Program-made: the position numbers and the translations under genes
NCBI GenBank assembly: GCA_965368115.1
Contig: CBDULQ010000164.1
Coordinates: 1 to 8,756, forward strand
Length of the DNA stretch: 8,756 nt
Source of the DNA: CBDULQ01 sp965368115
Lineage (GTDB): Bacteria > Pseudomonadota > Gammaproteobacteria > SZUA-229
Direction: 5' to 3'
Notes under the pieces: generated by a model
The model's database searches: none
The model's input: the letters and a program-made list of their open reading frames with translations, nothing else
What the model was told of the DNA's origin: nothing
In this document: piece by piece, positions 6,350-8,756 of the stretch
How the letters are laid out: each line of letters begins with the position of its first letter
Position numbering within the stretch: position 1 is the first letter of the stretch

Positions 6350-7671
6350 ACCCGACCCCGGTCACCATCGTCGGCGCCGGATGGGCCGGGCTCGCCGCCG
6401 GCGTTACCCTGAGCGCCAACCGCATACCGGTACGCATTTTCGAGGCGGCCAAACAGATCGGCGGCCGCGGTCGCAATGTACAACTGGACGGCACCGAACT
6501 GGACAACGGCCAGCACCTGATGATCGGCGCCTATCATGAACTGCTCGGCCTGCTCGATACCCTGCAGCTCAGCGAACAGGCGCTGTTTGCACGCATCCCC
6601 CAGCAACTGAAAATCCTTGATGCCACCAGTGGGTCGATCGATTTCGAACTGAATCTGCCGCGCCTGCCCGCACCGCTGCACCTGCTGTTCGGCATGCTCG
6701 CCAGTCGTCCCATGTCGATGGGCGACAAGTTCAGTACGCTGCTGCGCTTCAATCGACTGTTGAATACGCCCCTGGCGCAGGATTGCAGTGTCAGCCACTG
6801 GCTGGCGAGCGCGGGGTTGCCCGAAACCTATGTGGAGCGCCTGCTCAAACCACTCTGCCTGGCGGCGCTGACCACCCACCCGGACGAGGCGTCAGCGCAG
6901 ATTTTCCAGACCGTGCTGCTGCAGACCTTCCAGGGTGCACGCGCCAACACCGATCTGCTCATCGCGCGCCGCAACATCGGCGAACTGTTCCCTGCTCAGG
7001 CGCACAGCTATATCGAAAGCCACGGCGGCGAACTGCTGACTGCACATCGAGTGCGCAGCATCGAAACGGATGGAGCGCGTGTGCAGGCCATTCAGGTGAA
7101 TGGTGAATCTGTCGCCGTGGATCAGCTGGTGCTGGCCACATCGCCGGTCGCCACGCAGCGTTTGCTGGCGCCGATCACCGCCTGTGCCGATGTCGCCGAA
7201 CAGCTGAACCGGTTCGAATACGAAGCCATCACCACCGTTTACCTGCACTATGCGCAGGATATCCGCCTGCAGGAGCCGATGCTGGGCCTGCGCGGTGCCA
7301 GCGCCGAATGGCTGTTCGATCGTCGCCTGTGCGGCCAGCCCGGTGTCATCGCCGGTGTCATCAGTGCCGTCGACCCCGCCCTGCCTCATGAGCAACTCGC
7401 CACCCGCCTCGCCGCAGAACTCAGCCGACTGTTCGGCTGGCCGCAACCGCATCATCACCGCGTCATCGTCGAAAAACGTGCCGCCCTGCGCTGCACCCCC
7501 AACATCGATAAAATCAGACCGGGTATACAGACAGCACTGGCCAATCTGCGATTATGCGGCGATTATGTACACAGCGAAGGCGCCCGGTCAGCGGGCTTAC
7601 CTTCCACACTCGAAGCCGCCCTGCGCTCTGGTGTAAAATGCGCCCGGCAACTGATTAAGGAATCCCGATAA
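6346..7671 (+). CDS. hpnE: Hydroxysqualene dehydroxylase HpnE (FAD-dependent)
   Basis: HpnE reductively removes the hydroxyl of hydroxysqualene to give squalene, completing the HpnD-HpnC-HpnE pathway. The 441-residue product from ATG 6346 starts with the Rossmann motif VTIVGAGWAGLAAG (residues 6-19). An acidic residue closes the second strand (IFEAA, E33), then GGRGR at 39-43 and DNGQHLMIGAY at 53-63 follow, as in amine-oxidase/phytoene-desaturase-like flavoproteins. The C-terminal FAD-binding segment, at about 404-429, includes CGDYVHSEG and GLPSTLEAALRSG. An earlier in-frame ATG at 6274 lies inside hpnD and is unlikely. The ATGA overlap with hpnD supports 6346. Phytoene desaturase-like carotenoid enzymes are the main alternative, but the HpnC/HpnD neighbours and the length favour HpnE. 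Confidence 0.94.
   Translation: MNPTPVTIVGAGWAGLAAGVTLSANRIPVRIFEAAKQIGGRGRNVQLDGTELDNGQHLMIGAYHELLGLLDTLQLSEQALFARIPQQLKILDATSGSIDFELNLPRLPAPLHLLFGMLASRPMSMGDKFSTLLRFNRLLNTPLAQDCSVSHWLASAGLPETYVERLLKPLCLAALTTHPDEASAQIFQTVLLQTFQGARANTDLLIARRNIGELFPAQAHSYIESHGGELLTAHRVRSIETDGARVQAIQVNGESVAVDQLVLATSPVATQRLLAPITACADVAEQLNRFEYEAITTVYLHYAQDIRLQEPMLGLRGASAEWLFDRRLCGQPGVIAGVISAVDPALPHEQLATRLAAELSRLFGWPQPHHHRVIVEKRAALRCTPNIDKIRPGIQTALANLRLCGDYVHSEGARSAGLPSTLEAALRSGVKCARQLIKESR
7657..7661 (+). promoter_or_regulatory. Ribosome binding site of the short-chain dehydrogenase gene
   Basis: AAGGA lies inside the last codons of hpnE, 12 bases before the ATG at 7674. It is the clearest Shine-Dalgarno-like sequence at any start in this window and supports that start. 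Confidence 0.5.
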
Positions 7672-7673
7672 GC

Positions 7674-8405
7674 ATGCAATATCAAGCTCCATCCGATTTA
7701 CTCAAAGACCGAATCATCCTGGTGACCGGCGCCGGCGACGGCCTCGGCAAGGCTGCCGCCAAAGCCTTCGCCGCCCACGGCGCAACCGTCGTCCTGCTCG
7801 GTCGCACCATCCATAAGCTGGAACAGGTCTACGACGACATCGTTGCCGCCAAATGCCCCGAACCCGCCATCTACCCGATGAACCTGGAAGGCGCCACACC
7901 GAAAGACTACGAAGATCTGGCCAAGACCCTGCAGGAAGAATTCGGCCAGTTACACGGCCTGCTACACAATGCGGCCTGGCTGGGTTCCAATACCCCGATC
8001 GCCATGTACGACATCGAAATCTGGTTCAAGGTGATGCAGGTCAACGTGAATGCCGCCTTCGTCATGACCCAGGCGCTGTTGCCCCTGCTCATCGATACAG
8101 GTGATGCCTCGGTGGTGTTCACCCTGGACGACAAACACACGGCCTACTGGGGCGCTTACGGTGTATCCAAGGCTGCGATCAAAGGTTTCATGGATATCCT
8201 GGCCGATGAAATGGACACTGAAAAACGCGTCAAGGTCAACGCCATCGATCCGGGCCCGGTACGCACGGCGCTGCGCAAGAAGTCGTTTCCCGGCGAAGAC
8301 ATGGAACAGCTGAAAACACCGGATGAGGTGATGGATGCCTATCTGTATCTGATGGGTAAGGACAGCGATGCGGAACAGGGTAAGGTGATTCTGGCGCAGG
8401 GCTAG
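7674..8405 (+). CDS. YciK-like short-chain dehydrogenase/reductase
   Basis: This 243-residue classical-length SDR follows hpnE after two bases and is probably cotranscribed with it. It has the Rossmann nucleotide motif TGAGDGLG at 18-25, HNAA at 98-101 in place of NNAG, N124 in VNVNA, the catalytic pair Y162-G-V-S-K166, and PGPVRTA at 193-199. The N-terminus (MQYQAPSDLLKDRIILVTGA), VMQVNVNA, TQALLPLL and the LKTPDEVM region closely match E. coli YciK, a conserved gammaproteobacterial oxidoreductase of unclear substrate. Where YciK has VFTSSSVG, this protein has VFTLDDKH. The conserved catalytic serine is missing and the loop is shortened; T150 is the nearest hydroxyl. That makes its activity uncertain. 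Its place after the squalene genes could mean a terpenoid substrate or simple cotranscription. The SDR family is certain and the exact function unknown. Confidence 0.9.
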   Translation: MQYQAPSDLLKDRIILVTGAGDGLGKAAAKAFAAHGATVVLLGRTIHKLEQVYDDIVAAKCPEPAIYPMNLEGATPKDYEDLAKTLQEEFGQLHGLLHNAAWLGSNTPIAMYDIEIWFKVMQVNVNAAFVMTQALLPLLIDTGDASVVFTLDDKHTAYWGAYGVSKAAIKGFMDILADEMDTEKRVKVNAIDPGPVRTALRKKSFPGEDMEQLKTPDEVMDAYLYLMGKDSDAEQGKVILAQG

Positions 8406-8422
8406 GGTTTCCCTTGATTGAC

Positions 8423-8454
8423 GAGATCCCCGACAGAAACGTTCGGGGATGACG
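8423..8454 (+). repeat. 32-base imperfect palindromic repeat, copy 1
   Basis: The repeat has arms ATCCCCGA (8426-8433) and TCGGGGAT (8443-8450) with nine bases between, and ends in GACG. The same 32-base sequence occurs inverted at 8641-8672 with only two differences. The copies resemble interspersed REP-type palindromes found between genes in many proteobacteria. It begins 18 bases after the dehydrogenase stop codon, so as RNA it would fold at the 3' end of the operon transcript. Confidence 0.8.
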
Positions 8455-8584
8455 TGAAACGCAGGAACAGCAAAAGCAAAAAAGAAAACGCCAACAACGC
8501 TAAAAACGCGAATGGCTGTGATGGCGGGCGCCGGATTCGAGACCCGGGTCAACAGTTAGATTATTCCAGTTGCTGGAAGACTGG

Positions 8585-8604
8585 ATTCCCACCTGCGCGG
8601 GAAT
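8585..8604. repeat. Short ATTCCC-N8-GGGAAT palindrome (dRS3-like)
   Basis: ATTCCC at 8585-8590 and GGGAAT at 8599-8604 flank eight bases, the exact format of the neisserial dRS3 repeat. Very similar CTGGATTCCC...GGGAATGACG sequences are widespread between proteobacterial genes. It sits between the two inverted 32-base repeats. The resemblance is by pattern and does not imply descent from Neisseria. Confidence 0.65.
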
Positions 8605-8640
8605 GACGAGCCTGAAAAGAATGGCGTTAACTGGAAACAA

Positions 8641-8672
8641 CGTCATCCCCGAATGCTTCTGTCGGGGATCTC
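8641..8672 (-). repeat. 32-base imperfect palindromic repeat, copy 2 (inverted)
   Basis: The reverse complement matches copy 1 (8423-8454) at 30 of 32 bases. The two differences lie in the central loop, so the arms are fully conserved. The pair is inverted with 186 bases between. Beyond the repeat a further TTGAT is shared with a small gap, so the ancestral unit may be slightly longer than 32 bases. Confidence 0.8.
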
Positions 8673-8685
8673 CATCAACCGGCGC

Positions 8686-8710
8686 CCTGCTCGCGCAGAC
8701 TGTGAGCAGG
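8686..8710. other. Hairpin near the right end
   Basis: CCTGCTC at 8686-8692 pairs perfectly with GAGCAGG at 8704-8710 around an 11-base loop. No T-run follows on either strand. Its role is unknown. Confidence 0.35.
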
Positions 8711-8756
8711 ACCGCACAGATTCACACTTAACTCAAACTCTAGAGCCGGCACCATC

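Larger units (their letters stand above)
8406..8756. other. Non-coding right-hand region with nested inverted repeats
   Basis: No convincing gene lies in these 351 bases after the dehydrogenase stop. The region holds two inverted copies of a 32-base palindrome (8423-8454 and 8641-8672), an A-rich stretch at about 8461-8510, a perfect 10-base palindrome GACCCGGGTC at 8541-8550, an outer pair TTCCAGTT (8564-8571)/AACTGGAA (8629-8636) around a short palindrome at 8585-8604, and a further hairpin at 8686-8710. No T-run follows any of the hairpins, so none is a clear terminator for the upstream operon. Confidence 0.7.

Noticed and set aside
8528..8550. GGATTCGAGACCC resembling a tRNA T-arm, possibly an attachment-site remnant
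   Set aside because: The flanking bases do not form the required five-pair T stem, there is no CCA end, and no acceptor or anticodon arms are present.
8418..8606. Plus-strand open frame of 62 codons after the dehydrogenase
   Set aside because: It runs through the palindromic repeats at both ends, has no ribosome site, and its translation is low-complexity basic sequence typical of translated intergenic repeats.
8675..8756. Minus-strand open frame entering from the right edge, ending REQGAG at a TGA (8675-8677)
   Set aside because: It is only about 26 codons, with no recognisable motif. It could be the 3' end of a convergent gene outside the window, but this length is expected by chance in GC-rich DNA.

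Overview
The window looks like a chromosomal segment of a denitrifying gammaproteobacterium. It combines the tail of a heme d1 (cd1 nitrite reductase cluster) gene, a Dnr-type Crp/Fnr regulator, a fused two-domain MnmC tRNA-modification enzyme, a complete hpnC-hpnD-hpnE squalene operon and a YciK-like dehydrogenase. The genus cannot be read from the sequence. No phage, transposase, CRISPR array, rRNA or tRNA gene was found.

Layout. Positions 1-457 (+) hold the C-terminal part of a NirN-like heme d1 protein, closed by a strong intrinsic terminator at 491-525. Facing it is a dnr-like regulator gene (544-1236, -). A 205-base divergent region (1237-1441) carries a plausible dnr promoter with an embedded inverted repeat and an 8/10 match to an FNR/Dnr box. 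It leads on the other side to a small membrane-anchored glutaredoxin (1442-1783, +). Convergent with that, and only 19 bases away, is a two-gene minus-strand unit: mnmC (2540 to about 4486), then a secreted protein made almost entirely of 39 uninterrupted pentapeptide repeats (1803-2543). The two genes share an ATGA stop/start overlap.

Divergent from mnmC, apparently from overlapping promoters near 4505-4534, runs a tight plus-strand operon: hpnC, hpnD, hpnE and a short-chain dehydrogenase (about 4572 to 8405). HpnD is expected to make presqualene diphosphate from two farnesyl diphosphates, HpnC to convert it to hydroxysqualene, and HpnE to reduce that to squalene for hopanoids or other triterpenoids. 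No squalene cyclase lies inside the window. The dehydrogenase starts 2 bases after hpnE. It resembles YciK but lacks the usual catalytic serine.

The last 351 bases (8406-8756) contain no convincing gene. They hold a nested set of inverted repeats: two inverted copies of a 32-base imperfect palindrome (30/32 identical) around a shorter ATTCCC-N8-GGGAAT palindrome. This looks like intergenic REP/MITE-type repeat DNA.

I see no clear new multi-gene system. The points most worth a second look are the secreted pentapeptide protein coupled to mnmC, the serine-less dehydrogenase in the squalene operon, and the nested repeat array.
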